NCBI GenBank assembly: GCA_038043025.1
Contig: JBBTCW010000030.1
Coordinates: forward strand, 1-25,155
Source of the DNA: O2-02-FULL-42-9 sp038043025
GTDB taxonomy: Bacteria; Pseudomonadota; Gammaproteobacteria; UBA12402
Direction: 5' to 3'
DNA length: 25,155 nt
The position numbers and the translations under genes are program-made. Below, piece by piece: positions 1 to 8,483 of this stretch. The notes beneath the pieces are model-generated. The model saw only the letters and a program-made list of their open reading frames with translations, was not told where the DNA came from and did not search any database. Position 1 is the first letter of the stretch. Every line of letters begins with the position of its first letter.

Positions 1-23
1 TTTCGCCGGTATGACGAAAGTCT

Positions 24-54
24 GGATAAATGCTTCGCATTTTCCGGGATGACG
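24..54 (+). repeat. Right half of a GTCAT-ended dispersed palindromic repeat (family R1)
   Basis: These 31 bases are identical to 13686-13716. They fold as a short stem around the loop in AATGCTTCGCATT and end in CCGGGATGACG, the terminal motif of the full element at 13598-13716. Only the right half lies near the window edge. It sits just downstream of der (minus strand), so it could act as a processing or termination hairpin, but no T-run follows on the minus strand. The rest of 1-86 shows nothing else I can name. Confidence 0.75.
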
Positions 55-86
55 GGAGAGGCGGAATTCCAAAATGACATCACAGA

Positions 87-1406
87 CTACCGATACGGAT
101 TTTCACTATTGCGCAGCTCAATCCGTATTGGCGTTCCAACCAAGCGCAATGCTTTGCGATAAAAGTTTGCCAAATAGCGTTTATATGCACTCGGCAATTG
201 TTCAACTTGATTGCCATGAATAACAATCATCGGCGGACTTTTGCCACCCGCATGCGCATAGCGTAATTTAACGCGTCGACCACCGACTAAAGGCGGTTGA
301 TGCCCTGCAACCGCTTTTTCTAAAATACGATTTAAGAGCGGCGTCTTTAACTCTTTGTTGGCGCTGTGATAGGCTTGTATAATCGACCGAAATAATGATT
401 TTACGCCGCGTTTTTGTTTCGCTGAAATAAAATGCCACTGAGCATAATCTAAAAACGTTAAGCGTCGATCCAGTTCACGCTCGATCCACTCTTTTTCATT
501 ATTCGATACGGCATCCCATTTATTGACAACCACGACCAATGCCTTACCACTGTTTAACACTAATCCTAACAATTTTAAATCCTGCTCGCTAATATTTTCT
601 TTTGCATCAATTAAGAAGAGTACGACATTGGATAATTCAATCGCTTGCAATGTTTTCACGACTGAAAACTTTTCTACTTTATCCACGATGCTATGACGAC
701 GCCGAACACCGGCCGTATCAATCAGTGTATATCGCTGACCACGATAGTCAAAGGGAACGAAAATACTATCGCGCGTCGTCCCCGGCTCATCAAATACCAT
801 TAAGCGCTCTTCACCCAATATGCTATTAATTAAAGTTGATTTGCCCACATTGGGTTTACCCACGACAGCCACTTTTATTCCCTGATCACGCATCACATCG
901 GCTGAGGCTTCTGCATTTGGAAATAAATCGGCACTTTGTGCCAGTAACTCGTTAATGCCTGAATTCTGAGCGGCCGCAATCGCCATCACTGACGAAAAGC
1001 CCAAGCGATAAAAATCGGACAGCGCAACATCTTCATCCAATCCATCGGTTTTATTGACTACTAAAAAAACAGATTTATTTCGTGCGCGCAATTGTTTTGC
1101 AAGCATCTCATCGACCGGTGTGAGTCCATCTTTCGCATCCACGACAAACCAAATAACATCGGCCTCTTCAATGGCCACTTGCACTTGTGCATGCATGCGT
1201 TTATCCAGCGCAGTTTGTTCCTCGCCCAAGCCGCCCGTATCCACAATGACAAAGGCACGATTCTGATGAGAGGCATAACCATATTGTCGATCGCGCGTCA
1301 AACCGGGACTGTCTGCAACAATCGCATCGCGTGTTTTTGTCACACAATTGAATAATGTCGATTTGCCAACATTCGGCCGACCGATGATGGCGATGACGGG
1401 AATCAT
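87..1406 (-). CDS. der: Ribosome-assembly GTPase Der (EngA)
   Basis: Der is a double-GTPase needed for maturation of the 50S ribosomal subunit. The 439-residue product has two tandem G domains and a C-terminal KH-like domain. In the first G domain GRPNVGKS is at 9-16, DTGG at 56-59 and NKTD at 118-121. In the second GKPNVGKS is at 183-190, DTAG at 230-233 and NKWD at 295-298. All nucleotide-binding motifs are intact. Length fits the shorter Der proteins; E. coli Der is longer through its linker and tail. The gene starts with ATG and is the last of the ndk-rlmN-rodZ-hisS-yfgM-bamB-der row, which is the usual gammaproteobacterial position. The 68-nt gap to bamB contains a perfect palindrome (1431-1462), so der may be translated from the bamB transcript past a hairpin. 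Confidence 0.98.
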   Translation of the reverse strand: MIPVIAIIGRPNVGKSTLFNCVTKTRDAIVADSPGLTRDRQYGYASHQNRAFVIVDTGGLGEEQTALDKRMHAQVQVAIEEADVIWFVVDAKDGLTPVDEMLAKQLRARNKSVFLVVNKTDGLDEDVALSDFYRLGFSSVMAIAAAQNSGINELLAQSADLFPNAEASADVMRDQGIKVAVVGKPNVGKSTLINSILGEERLMVFDEPGTTRDSIFVPFDYRGQRYTLIDTAGVRRRHSIVDKVEKFSVVKTLQAIELSNVVLFLIDAKENISEQDLKLLGLVLNSGKALVVVVNKWDAVSNNEKEWIERELDRRLTFLDYAQWHFISAKQKRGVKSLFRSIIQAYHSANKELKTPLLNRILEKAVAGHQPPLVGGRRVKLRYAHAGGKSPPMIVIHGNQVEQLPSAYKRYLANFYRKALRLVGTPIRIELRNSENPYR

Positions 1407-1430
1407 AAAGATGTTCTCTTAAAATGCTAC

Positions 1431-1462
1431 TGTCATCCCGCGGCGAAGACCGCGGGATGACA
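1431..1462. repeat. Perfect palindrome with GTCATCCCG ends between bamB and der
   Basis: A 13-bp perfect inverted repeat (arms 1431-1443 and 1450-1462) encloses the 6-nt loop CGAAGA. The ends TGTCATCCCG/CGGGATGACA match the ends of family R1 at 24-54 and 13598-13716. It lies about 25 nt upstream of the der start codon within a co-directional gene pair. There is no T-run on the minus strand, so it is more likely a REP-like mRNA hairpin than a terminator. Confidence 0.85.
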
Positions 1463-1474
1463 AAGTCTTATCAT

Positions 1475-2623
1475 TTATTTACCCACCCGAAACGCATATA
1501 AATTGCCGCTGGTTGTGTAGGCATATAATGTATTCCCCGCTGCCACCGGCGGTGCAATTAACCCTGAGTCATCGACCAAACTTCTCGCGACAAATTTGCC
1601 GGTACTCTTCGATATCCAATGCAAATAACCTTCCGCATCACCCACGACAATATAATCGCCCAATATAGCCGGCCCCGTAATTTTACGCCCCAATAAAGAT
1701 TTTTGACGCCACGCAACGACACCATCCTCGTCACTAAATCCCCACACATAACTTTTTGCATCGGATAAATATAACCGACTATAATCAGCGGCAATCCCTG
1801 CATAAGAAGAAATGCTATGACGCCAAATTAAACGACCTGTTTTTAAATCTAGCGCAGCAATATAACCTTGATAAGTCGCCACATAAACGATGCCATTGAT
1901 CACAACGGGATTCACATCAATATCAACCATGCGTTCAACATCCGTTGCCCCCTGCGGATCAGCAATGGCCTGCAACCAAAGCAATTTTCCACTCTTAAAA
2001 TCAAATGCTCCCAATTTACCATTGGCAAAACCTGCAACAACTGTGCTGCCGGCGACTTCGGGTTGACTGGATGCGTGTAAAATTAATGACGGAACGGTTT
2101 GCTGAAAACGCCATAGCTGTCGACCGTCGGATGCTGACAATGCCGTCAATGATCCATCAATACTTTTAACTAACACGGTGCCTTTGAGTGACGTGGGCTT
2201 ACTTAAAATTTCGCTGGCCACCGGTGTTTGCCACAATATCTCACCCGTTGATTGATCTAATGCCGCCACACCGCCCTCGCCTGTTGCGACAAACACTTTT
2301 CCATTATCCACGCTCGGACCACTCGTCAATGAGTTCGCTACATTAGTTTTCCAAAGTGTTTTGCCCGTCTGCGTATCTATCGAATATAAGTCGCCATCGG
2401 ATGAAGAAACAAACACCGACTCACCAGACACGGCCGGCGTTAAGCGTAAATAATCTTTGCTGGATCCATTACCAACTGAGACCAACCACAATTGTTCGAC
2501 ATTCAATGTGGGCGTAAAATTAACTAAAGGCGATGGCGGCAAGGTATTATCTTTGCTCGCACAAGCTACTACTAAAAAAACCATGCAACATAAGACGCTC
2601 ATTCGATAAAAAACTTTTTTCAT
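1475..2623 (-). CDS. bamB: Outer-membrane assembly lipoprotein BamB
   Basis: BamB is the beta-propeller lipoprotein of the BAM complex, which folds beta-barrel proteins into the outer membrane. The product has a lipoprotein signal with lipobox LVVAC (lipidated Cys about 21). Repeated propeller blades of the PQQ-type pattern follow: TGKTLWKT, TGEILWQT, DGRQLWRF, SGKLLWLQ, TGRLIWRH, DGVVAWRQ. About 382 residues, close to the E. coli protein. An in-frame ATG exists 12 nt upstream at 2635, but the GGAGAGG ribosome site lies between the two ATGs, so 2623 is the better start. The gene sits between yfgM and der, as in most gammaproteobacteria. A 212-nt hairpin-rich spacer separates it from yfgM, which suggests separate control. 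Confidence 0.96.
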   Translation of the reverse strand: MKKVFYRMSVLCCMVFLVVACASKDNTLPPSPLVNFTPTLNVEQLWLVSVGNGSSKDYLRLTPAVSGESVFVSSSDGDLYSIDTQTGKTLWKTNVANSLTSGPSVDNGKVFVATGEGGVAALDQSTGEILWQTPVASEILSKPTSLKGTVLVKSIDGSLTALSASDGRQLWRFQQTVPSLILHASSQPEVAGSTVVAGFANGKLGAFDFKSGKLLWLQAIADPQGATDVERMVDIDVNPVVINGIVYVATYQGYIAALDLKTGRLIWRHSISSYAGIAADYSRLYLSDAKSYVWGFSDEDGVVAWRQKSLLGRKITGPAILGDYIVVGDAEGYLHWISKSTGKFVARSLVDDSGLIAPPVAAGNTLYAYTTSGNLYAFRVGK

Positions 2624-2656
2624 TATCCTCTCCATTAATGCGAAAATTTCCCCGCG

Positions 2657-2790
2657 GCTTGCAGCGAGGATTTTTATTCTCTCATACCTCGCGACTTGTC
2701 GCGAGCACCTTGCGCGTGGGGTTTCTCAAGGGGAGCGGGCGCTCGCTCCCCTTGAGTCGCCGTCCGCGCGGGTTCCCCGCGCAGGCGATC
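2657..2790. repeat. Hairpin array between yfgM and bamB
   Basis: Three hairpins follow one another: CTCGCGA/TCGCGAG (2688-2705); a perfect 13-bp stem with a 6-nt loop (arms 2725-2737 and 2744-2756); and GCGCGGG/CCCGCGC with a TTC loop (2766-2782), enclosed by a weaker outer stem. The stretch opens with a 22-nt sequence (2657-2678) repeated exactly at 2819-2840, so the array is bounded by direct repeats. It is more GC-rich than the neighbouring genes, as in an inserted palindromic element. No convincing protein is encoded on either strand. Confidence 0.8.
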
Positions 2791-2835
2791 AATAAAAAAA
2801 AATAAAAATACCTCGTCTGCTTGCAGCGAGGATTT
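2791..2835 (-). terminator. Probable terminator after yfgM
   Basis: On the minus strand directly after the yfgM stop codon a stem CCTCG/CGAGG (inner CTGC/GCAG) forms at 2811-2831. A T-rich run (complement of 2791-2810) follows. The A/T tracts flanking the stem are themselves complementary, so the structure can work in both directions. The right copy of the 22-nt direct repeat (2819-2840) overlaps the yfgM stop. Confidence 0.7.
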
Positions 2836-3465
2836 TTATTTTGGCAAACTATGTAATGCCATTTCAGCCAAATCATGTATGCCGGATGATGTCGGCAAAT
2901 GATCAACCGCGTCTTGATATGCTTGACGCGCCTGATCCGTTTGTTTCAATTTTAAATAAGCATCGCCGCGCACTTTTGCCGCTAACCCGATAAACTCGCT
3001 GCTCTTAACTGATTTTAATAATTTTATAGCATCATCCGACTTCATTTGTTCTACATAAATTCTGGCTAAACGAATACGCGCTAAATCACGAAACGCTTTG
3101 GTATTTCCATGTACGATAACCCATTGTAATTGTTGAACCGCTTCGTCTAATTTATTGCTTTCAACCGCGTCCTGCGCCAACACAAACGCAGACAAACTCG
3201 CATACGGCGTCGAGTTAAATTCTTTCATCAGTTTTTTCGCCTGCGCAATCGCTGCCGATGTTTGCCCATTTAACAAGTCACCCATCGTCTGTTCATAAAC
3301 AATCGCTGCATGTTCCGCGCGCGTTATTTTGTAGCTATTATAAAATCGCCAACTAAAACTAATCGAAAGCGCAATGAGAACGCCTAACACGATCGCAAAG
3401 CCATACTCTTTCCAAAGCTTTTTGAGCTGCTCAATCTGTTGTTCTTCTGTTAGATTTTCGTTCAC
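2836..3465 (-). CDS. yfgM: YfgM-like ancillary SecYEG translocon subunit
   Basis: YfgM is an inner-membrane protein with a periplasmic TPR-like domain that associates with SecYEG and periplasmic chaperones. The 209-residue product has a short acidic cytoplasmic N-terminus, one membrane segment at about 22-40 (hydrophobic stretch FAIVLGVLIALSISF) and a helical TPR-like region from about 60 to the end. Length matches E. coli YfgM (206). The start is GTG, overlapping the hisS stop by 4 nt (GTGA), which indicates translational coupling. Gene position between hisS and bamB supports the call. Its 3' end lies in a repeat that also forms the terminator. Confidence 0.9.
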   Translation of the reverse strand: MNENLTEEQQIEQLKKLWKEYGFAIVLGVLIALSISFSWRFYNSYKITRAEHAAIVYEQTMGDLLNGQTSAAIAQAKKLMKEFNSTPYASLSAFVLAQDAVESNKLDEAVQQLQWVIVHGNTKAFRDLARIRLARIYVEQMKSDDAIKLLKSVKSSEFIGLAAKVRGDAYLKLKQTDQARQAYQDAVDHLPTSSGIHDLAEMALHSLPK

Positions 3466-4751
3466 GAACCGTTTCTCCTAGTAAAGTCAGCAATATACGC
3501 CACAATATCAGCAAGCTCAACTGTCTCCTGCTCACGCTTTTCGCGCAAATATTTAACGGCCACCGTGTGATTTTTTAGTTCCTGCTCTCCCATCACCAAT
3601 GCCAAATGAGCCCCACTGGCATCCGCTCGTTTAAATTGTTTTTTCCACTGCCCCCCCACACAATCCACTTGTACCACGAGCGCCGGCATGGCTTCGCGAA
3701 TTTTCTCGGCCAAAAGCAATATATGCGCACGGGCATATTCATCACTCACCATATAAATATCAGGGGTTGTTTTGAGCACCGGCAATTGTTTTGCGGTTTC
3801 AATCAGCGCAATCAATCGTTCCATGCCTAGGGCAAAACCGACCGCCGGTGTCGCATCACCACCGAGCTGCTCGACGAGTCCATCAAATCGACCACCCGCG
3901 CAAACAGTTCCTTGCGCACCCAAAGAATCGGTAACCCACTCAAACACGACATGTGAATAATAATCTAACCCGCGCACCAAGCATGGATTGATTTCATATT
4001 GAATGCCCGCTTCATCTAACAATTCACCATAACGATCAAAATGTTGTTGGGCGGATTCATCTAACATATCCAATAATTTTGGCGCGCCCGTAATTAATTT
4101 TTTCATTTCCGGATTTTTGCTGTCTAAAATACGCAACGGATTGGTCTCTAGCCGACGGTGACTGTCTTCGTCTAACTGATCCATCGATGTTGAAAAATAT
4201 TTTACAAGTTCTTCGCGATAAACTTCACGAATCGCCGGCGTGCCGAGCGAATTAATTTGTAACGTCACAAAATCATCAATATTTAATAATTTAAAGATGC
4301 GCGTCATCATTAAAATTAATTCAATATCAATTTCGGGACCCGTCATGCCAAATGCTTCCACACCCCATTGATGAAATTGACGAAACCGACCTTTCTGTGG
4401 GCGCTCATGCCGAAATGAAGGACCAAAATACCATAAACGCTGTACCTGATGATACAATAAACTATGTTCGATGCCCGCACGCACACACCCGGCAGTACCT
4501 TCTGGGCGTAACGTTAAACTATCGCCATTGCGATCATCAAACGTATACATTTCTTTTTCGACAATATCCGTTACCTTTCCGACCGCGCGTTTAAATAAAT
4601 CGGTATATTCTAAAATCGGAAAACGAATCTCACGATAACCGTAACTCGTCGCCACGTGACGCAAAATATTTTCGACATATTGCCAAACTGGGGTTTGTTC
4701 CGGCAAAATGTCATTCATCCCACGAATGGCTTGAAGACTTTTATTGGCCAC
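3462..4751 (-). CDS. hisS: Histidyl-tRNA synthetase
   Basis: A class II aminoacyl-tRNA synthetase that charges tRNA-His. In 429 residues I see LRPEGTA at 81-87, motif 2 FRHERPQKGRFRQF at 113-126, the histidine-specific segment GLDYYSHVVFEW at 261-272, GGRFDGL at 286-292 and motif 3 GFALGMERL at 305-313. The C-terminal anticodon-binding domain starts near 330. The start codon is GTG, chosen because AGGAG lies 6 nt upstream and the N-terminus (ANKSLQAIRGMNDILP) matches the family. The gene overlaps rodZ by 11 nt and yfgM by 4 nt. In E. coli ispG lies between rodZ and hisS; here it is absent. Confidence 0.98.
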   Translation of the reverse strand: MANKSLQAIRGMNDILPEQTPVWQYVENILRHVATSYGYREIRFPILEYTDLFKRAVGKVTDIVEKEMYTFDDRNGDSLTLRPEGTAGCVRAGIEHSLLYHQVQRLWYFGPSFRHERPQKGRFRQFHQWGVEAFGMTGPEIDIELILMMTRIFKLLNIDDFVTLQINSLGTPAIREVYREELVKYFSTSMDQLDEDSHRRLETNPLRILDSKNPEMKKLITGAPKLLDMLDESAQQHFDRYGELLDEAGIQYEINPCLVRGLDYYSHVVFEWVTDSLGAQGTVCAGGRFDGLVEQLGGDATPAVGFALGMERLIALIETAKQLPVLKTTPDIYMVSDEYARAHILLLAEKIREAMPALVVQVDCVGGQWKKQFKRADASGAHLALVMGEQELKNHTVAVKYLREKREQETVELADIVAYIADFTRRNGS

Positions 4752-5325
4752 TGTGCACTCCTGTTGTGGGTTTAGGCGGTAATTGATTTGTTTGAACAGT
4801 TGTTGCTGCCGGTATGGTTTGATCCGGTGTCGACACGGTTGTCATCTGATCGGGTATCGTATTGCTTTGCACCACTGCTGTCGTTGTATTTAAAAGCTCG
4901 GTATCACTTTCGTGATGTAACGCGCGCCAACTCAACACAAGTACGATCAAAATACCAACCACCGCATACGTCATCCAACGTATCGGTTTATCCTCCGCAC
5001 TCAATTGATGTGTGTCAAAAGTGAGCGGTGCATATTCATTGCGGGGAATCGCCCACCCTAAATGTTCAAACGCATGATCCACTTCGATGGCTGGCACATT
5101 AACCAATCGCGCATAATTGCGAACATAGCCGCGCACATACGGCAATAACTCTGACAACTTGTATTCATCTTGCTCTAACATCTCGATCACGGGCTCCGTC
5201 AAACGCAGCTGCACGGCCACATCTTCAATGCACAAGTTCGCCGCCTCACGCGCTTCGCGCAAACGCTGGCCAATGGTCAATTCTAAAGCAATCTGCTTTT
5301 CATCTGTTGTTTGTTTTTTAGACAT
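4741..5325 (-). CDS. rodZ: RodZ-like transmembrane HTH protein, short form
   Basis: RodZ links MreB filaments to the rod-shape machinery. The 194-residue product has a cytoplasmic Cro/C1-type helix-turn-helix domain (about 15-80, with RLREAREAANLCIEDVAVQL at 21-40), one membrane segment at about 116-134 and a short Thr/Pro/Gln-rich periplasmic tail. E. coli RodZ is about 337 residues; the folded periplasmic beta domain is missing here, and the tail looks disordered. It keeps the rodZ position between rlmN and hisS. The start is ATG at 5325 with AGGAA about 10 nt upstream. It could also be named a generic helix-turn-helix membrane protein. Confidence 0.85.
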   Translation of the reverse strand: MSKKQTTDEKQIALELTIGQRLREAREAANLCIEDVAVQLRLTEPVIEMLEQDEYKLSELLPYVRGYVRNYARLVNVPAIEVDHAFEHLGWAIPRNEYAPLTFDTHQLSAEDKPIRWMTYAVVGILIVLVLSWRALHHESDTELLNTTTAVVQSNTIPDQMTTVSTPDQTIPAATTVQTNQLPPKPTTGVHSGQ

Positions 5326-5347
5326 TTTATAAGGATTCCTATGCCGA

Positions 5348-5371
5348 CATGTTTTGCCTCATGTTTTGCCT
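5348..5371. repeat. Perfect 12-bp tandem duplication upstream of rodZ
   Basis: CATGTTTTGCCT occurs twice head to tail (5348-5359 and 5360-5371) in the 85-nt spacer between rlmN and rodZ. In many relatives pilF occupies this place, so the spacer is a scar site or a short leader. No gene fits in it. Confidence 0.85.
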
Positions 5372-5410
5372 ATTGTGCAACATTTTCGGGTGTTTTTCGA
5401 CTATCATGGA

Positions 5411-6430
5411 TTAAATATTTCGGGAATTGCCCGCAAGCTGCCCGCAAGCCGCCTGAATATCAGCGCCGCGGCGCCTGCGCTGCATGGTGCGAACGCCTGC
5501 TTTCATTAGAACATCTTGAAATGCACGAATCGTTTCATCATCGGATGCCTGATACGAAAATCCCGGCGAGGCATTAAATGGAATTAAGTTCACTTTGCAT
5601 GGCACGCCTTCCAATAAACGCACTAACTCTTTGGCATGCTTTTTCTGATCATTAATTTTGTCGAGCATGACATATTCAATAATTACTTTTCGTTTTTTAT
5701 TCTCAAAAAATCGTTTGCACGCCGCAATGATATCCGCAATGGGATAATGCTGATTCATGGGAATTAACTTTTCACGAATTTCATCATTGGGCGCATGTAA
5801 TGAAACCGCTAATGACGCATCGCTCGCTTTAAACAATTTATCCATCAGTGGCACAATGCCAACCGTACTCACCGTAACGCGATATTTCGATAATCCACAC
5901 GCCAAATCTTCCATCATTAAATCCAACGCAGGCAACATATTATCAATATTTAATAATGGCTCGCCCATTCCCATCACTACCACATTAGTGACCTTATACC
6001 GCAATTGTCGCACTAACCATACTTGGCCAATGATTTCGGCCGTGGTTAAATTGCGTTTAAAGCCTAATTTTCCCGTCGCGCAAAACTTGCAGCCCATCGC
6101 GCAACCCACCTGCGATGAAATACATAATGTACCCCGCGTTTTTTCTGGAATGAAAACCGTTTCAATTAATTCACCATCATCCAACTGCAACAACCATTTA
6201 ATCACGCCATCCGTCGACACCTGTTCTTTAACAATTTTAGGCGCGCTGACAATGGTATTTTTGCTTAAATAATCACGCAATTTTTGGCTTAAATTATTCA
6301 TCTGCGAAAAATCCGTCAAATACTCATGATAAATCCATTTAAGCATTTGGTCGCCGCGAAATGGTTTCTCGCCTAATTCAACAAAAAAATCGCGCAGGCT
6401 CACGCGATTAAAGTTAAGCAAATTGATCAT
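5411..6430 (-). CDS. rlmN: Dual-specificity 23S rRNA/tRNA adenine-C2 methyltransferase RlmN
   Basis: A radical-SAM enzyme that methylates A2503 of 23S rRNA and A37 of some tRNAs. The 339-residue product carries the iron-sulfur motif C110-x3-C114-x2-C117 (CAMGCKFC), the SAM-binding GEPLLN at 156-161, the covalent-intermediate cysteine in TLCIS (C103) and the methyl-carrying cysteine in AACGQL (C329). All mechanistic residues are therefore present. It is shorter than the E. coli protein (384), mainly at the ends. Just before the C-terminal cysteine the sequence reads QRRRRGAD, more basic than the usual RKTRGDD-like segment. Its ATG overlaps the ndk stop by 4 nt (ATGA). Confidence 0.97.
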   Translation of the reverse strand: MINLLNFNRVSLRDFFVELGEKPFRGDQMLKWIYHEYLTDFSQMNNLSQKLRDYLSKNTIVSAPKIVKEQVSTDGVIKWLLQLDDGELIETVFIPEKTRGTLCISSQVGCAMGCKFCATGKLGFKRNLTTAEIIGQVWLVRQLRYKVTNVVVMGMGEPLLNIDNMLPALDLMMEDLACGLSKYRVTVSTVGIVPLMDKLFKASDASLAVSLHAPNDEIREKLIPMNQHYPIADIIAACKRFFENKKRKVIIEYVMLDKINDQKKHAKELVRLLEGVPCKVNLIPFNASPGFSYQASDDETIRAFQDVLMKAGVRTMQRRRRGADIQAACGQLAGNSRNI

Positions 6431-6852
6431 CGAATAAAAATTTCATTTCTATTAAAGAAAAACGCAATCTCTTGCTGAGCCGTATCCGGCGCATCCGAAC
6501 CATGCACAGCATTTTCATCAATACTGTCTGCAAAATCAGCACGAATGGTATGAGGTGCCGCATTCGCCGGATTGGTCGCGCCCATAATTTCGCGATTTTT
6601 TGAAATCGCCTTTTCACCAGACAATGCCATCACTAACACAGGACCCGAACTCATAAACGAAACCAACCCATTAAAAAAGGGCTTGCCGCGATGAATCTCA
6701 TAAAAACTTTCAGCACACGCTTTAGTTAAATGCACCATTTTGGCGGCAATCACTGTCAGTCCGCCCGTTTCTAACCGATCGATAATTTTACCGATAACAT
6801 TTTTATTCATCGCATTGGGTTTGATGATCGATAAAGTCTGTTCGATGGTCAT
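6427..6852 (-). CDS. ndk: Nucleoside diphosphate kinase
   Basis: Transfers the gamma phosphate from ATP to other NDPs through a phospho-histidine. From the chosen start the product has 141 residues (E. coli 143), with SIIKPNA at 8-14, GATNP at 91-95 and the active-site HGSD with catalytic H117. An in-frame ATG lies 27 nt upstream at 6879, but GGAGA sits just before the ATG at 6852 and the protein then aligns with the family from residue 1. It is first in the minus-strand block and overlaps rlmN by 4 nt. The 166-nt spacer to the divergent transporter gene at 7019 must hold its promoter; I see only weak matches there. Confidence 0.96.
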   Translation of the reverse strand: MTIEQTLSIIKPNAMNKNVIGKIIDRLETGGLTVIAAKMVHLTKACAESFYEIHRGKPFFNGLVSFMSSGPVLVMALSGEKAISKNREIMGATNPANAAPHTIRADFADSIDENAVHGSDAPDTAQQEIAFFFNRNEIFIR

Positions 6853-7018
6853 GATTTTTCTCCGTTGGTTAGGGGTCATAGAATAATCTGTATTCTTTAC
6901 GATATTGAAGCGCCGGTCAAGTCAACAAGAAAAAAATCCTTTCTATTTTCTCCGAAATCCTTTAATCTGAGCAATTGACACTAAAAATGAAAAAACAACC
7001 TAAAATCAGGGGGTTAGC

Positions 7019-8482
7019 ATGAATTCCGTTCATCAATCCGTCCGTCCCGTCTTTCCAAAAGGCATCATACTCGGCTCTGCCATCAGCGCTTGCAACATGG
7101 TTGGCTTAAGCACTTTAAATGCACTGCTCGTCCTCTACGCCACCCATCAATTACATATCTCTGTCAAACAAGCCTACGTCATTTATGCTGCCTTTGGTGC
7201 ATTATACTATTGCACTGCGTTATTGGGCGGTTATTTAGGCGATCGATATGATTACAAATTAGCGATATTCTTGGGAGGCATTTTAACGTCTATCGGCGGC
7301 TTCTTATTAATTGTTCCTAGCATCGCTTATTTGCTGGCAGGATTGGCCTTTTTCATTATGGGCTGCAGCCTCATTGTGCCGAACTTGTATTGTCTGTTAG
7401 GAAAACTCTATGCGAAAGATGATCAAAATCGTGAAAGTGGATTTACCATCGTCTACGCATTAACCAATCTAGGCGGCGCCGTCGCTGCATTTGCGGTGGG
7501 GTTTATCGCAGAAAAATATAGTTTTGCAACTGCATTTTTTGCCACCGCTTGCGTACTTATCATCGCATTTCTATTATTTGCATTGGGTCATCATCGCTTT
7601 GATTTTTATAGCGATGCAAAAACACCCGTTTATAAATCACAAATCAATCTGCATAACATCCTGTATACCGCTGGCAGCATTGCGCTTGCCGTTCCACTCC
7701 TTGTGCTGTTACTGCATTACGCAAAAATAAGCAACATACTCATGCTGATACTCGGTGCAGTAACATTCATCGCCTTAATCATCCTCTCGTCTAAAGAAAA
7801 AAAACAAATCCGCATTAAATTTCTCTTGTTTTTAACATTTCTCGTTATCGGCATTGCATTCTGGTCACTGTATATGCTCGCGCCCAGTGCGTTAGTCATT
7901 TTTATTCAGCATAATGTTAATCGACAAATCGGCAGCGTTACGATACCCACCGGCTCAATGTATGGCTTAAATCCTTTATTCGTTTTAATTTTTGGACCGA
8001 TCGTCAGTTTTTGTTTGGTGTGGCTAACCAAACGTCATATTAAAATTTCTTTGCCTGCAAAATTTTCGATTGGCATTGTCAGCATGGGCATTGGCTATTT
8101 ACTGTTAGCATTTGGTATTTTATCGGCAAACTCGCTGGGCTATACTTTAATCTGGTGGGTTGTATTAAGTTATTTCTTTCAATCATCAGGCGAATTATTC
8201 ATTGCACCGACAAGCTATGCAATGGTTGGCACATTGTGCCCCGCTCACTTAGAAGGCTTAATGATGGGCGTGTTTAGATTATCCATAGGGGTTTCCGGCG
8301 CATTCTCTGGATTTTTAGCTGCAGCGACGATTCCAAAAACGCAGAATATCACAAGCCCACTCGCCTCAAATCATGTCTTTCTACACGCTTTTATGCTGTA
8401 CGGTGGCATAACGCTAGGTATCGGTATAGCCGTTTTGTTATTTGCCCCCTGGTTCAAAAAAATGGGGCAATCCGCCAAATAA
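7019..8482 (+). CDS. Divergent POT/PTR2-family MFS transporter
   Basis: A polytopic membrane protein of 487 residues, probably with 12-14 helices, of the proton-dependent oligopeptide transporter family. The PTR2-type signature GGYLGDRY is at 70-77, NLGG is in the following helix pair, and the late signature SSGELFIAPTSYAMVG carries the conserved Glu at about 392. The first helix, where typical POTs have ExxERF, instead reads SACNMVGLSTLNALLVLY and lacks both glutamates and the arginine. Peptide uptake is the family default, but proton coupling or substrate may differ. The start is ATG with a G-rich stretch (AGGGGG) 5-10 nt upstream. It converges with the MATE gene, the stop codons lying one base apart. 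Confidence 0.85.
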   Translation: MNSVHQSVRPVFPKGIILGSAISACNMVGLSTLNALLVLYATHQLHISVKQAYVIYAAFGALYYCTALLGGYLGDRYDYKLAIFLGGILTSIGGFLLIVPSIAYLLAGLAFFIMGCSLIVPNLYCLLGKLYAKDDQNRESGFTIVYALTNLGGAVAAFAVGFIAEKYSFATAFFATACVLIIAFLLFALGHHRFDFYSDAKTPVYKSQINLHNILYTAGSIALAVPLLVLLLHYAKISNILMLILGAVTFIALIILSSKEKKQIRIKFLLFLTFLVIGIAFWSLYMLAPSALVIFIQHNVNRQIGSVTIPTGSMYGLNPLFVLIFGPIVSFCLVWLTKRHIKISLPAKFSIGIVSMGIGYLLLAFGILSANSLGYTLIWWVVLSYFFQSSGELFIAPTSYAMVGTLCPAHLEGLMMGVFRLSIGVSGAFSGFLAAATIPKTQNITSPLASNHVFLHAFMLYGGITLGIGIAVLLFAPWFKKMGQSAK

Positions 8483-8483
8483 T

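Noticed and set aside
2682..2906. Frames across the hairpin array between yfgM and bamB
   Set aside because: Their composition comes from palindromes (Arg/Gly/Pro-rich), and they run into yfgM antisense.
6975..7006. TTGACA followed by TAAAAT before the POT-like gene as a promoter
   Set aside because: The spacing is 20 nt, too long for a normal sigma-70 promoter; no better -10 at 16-18 nt.
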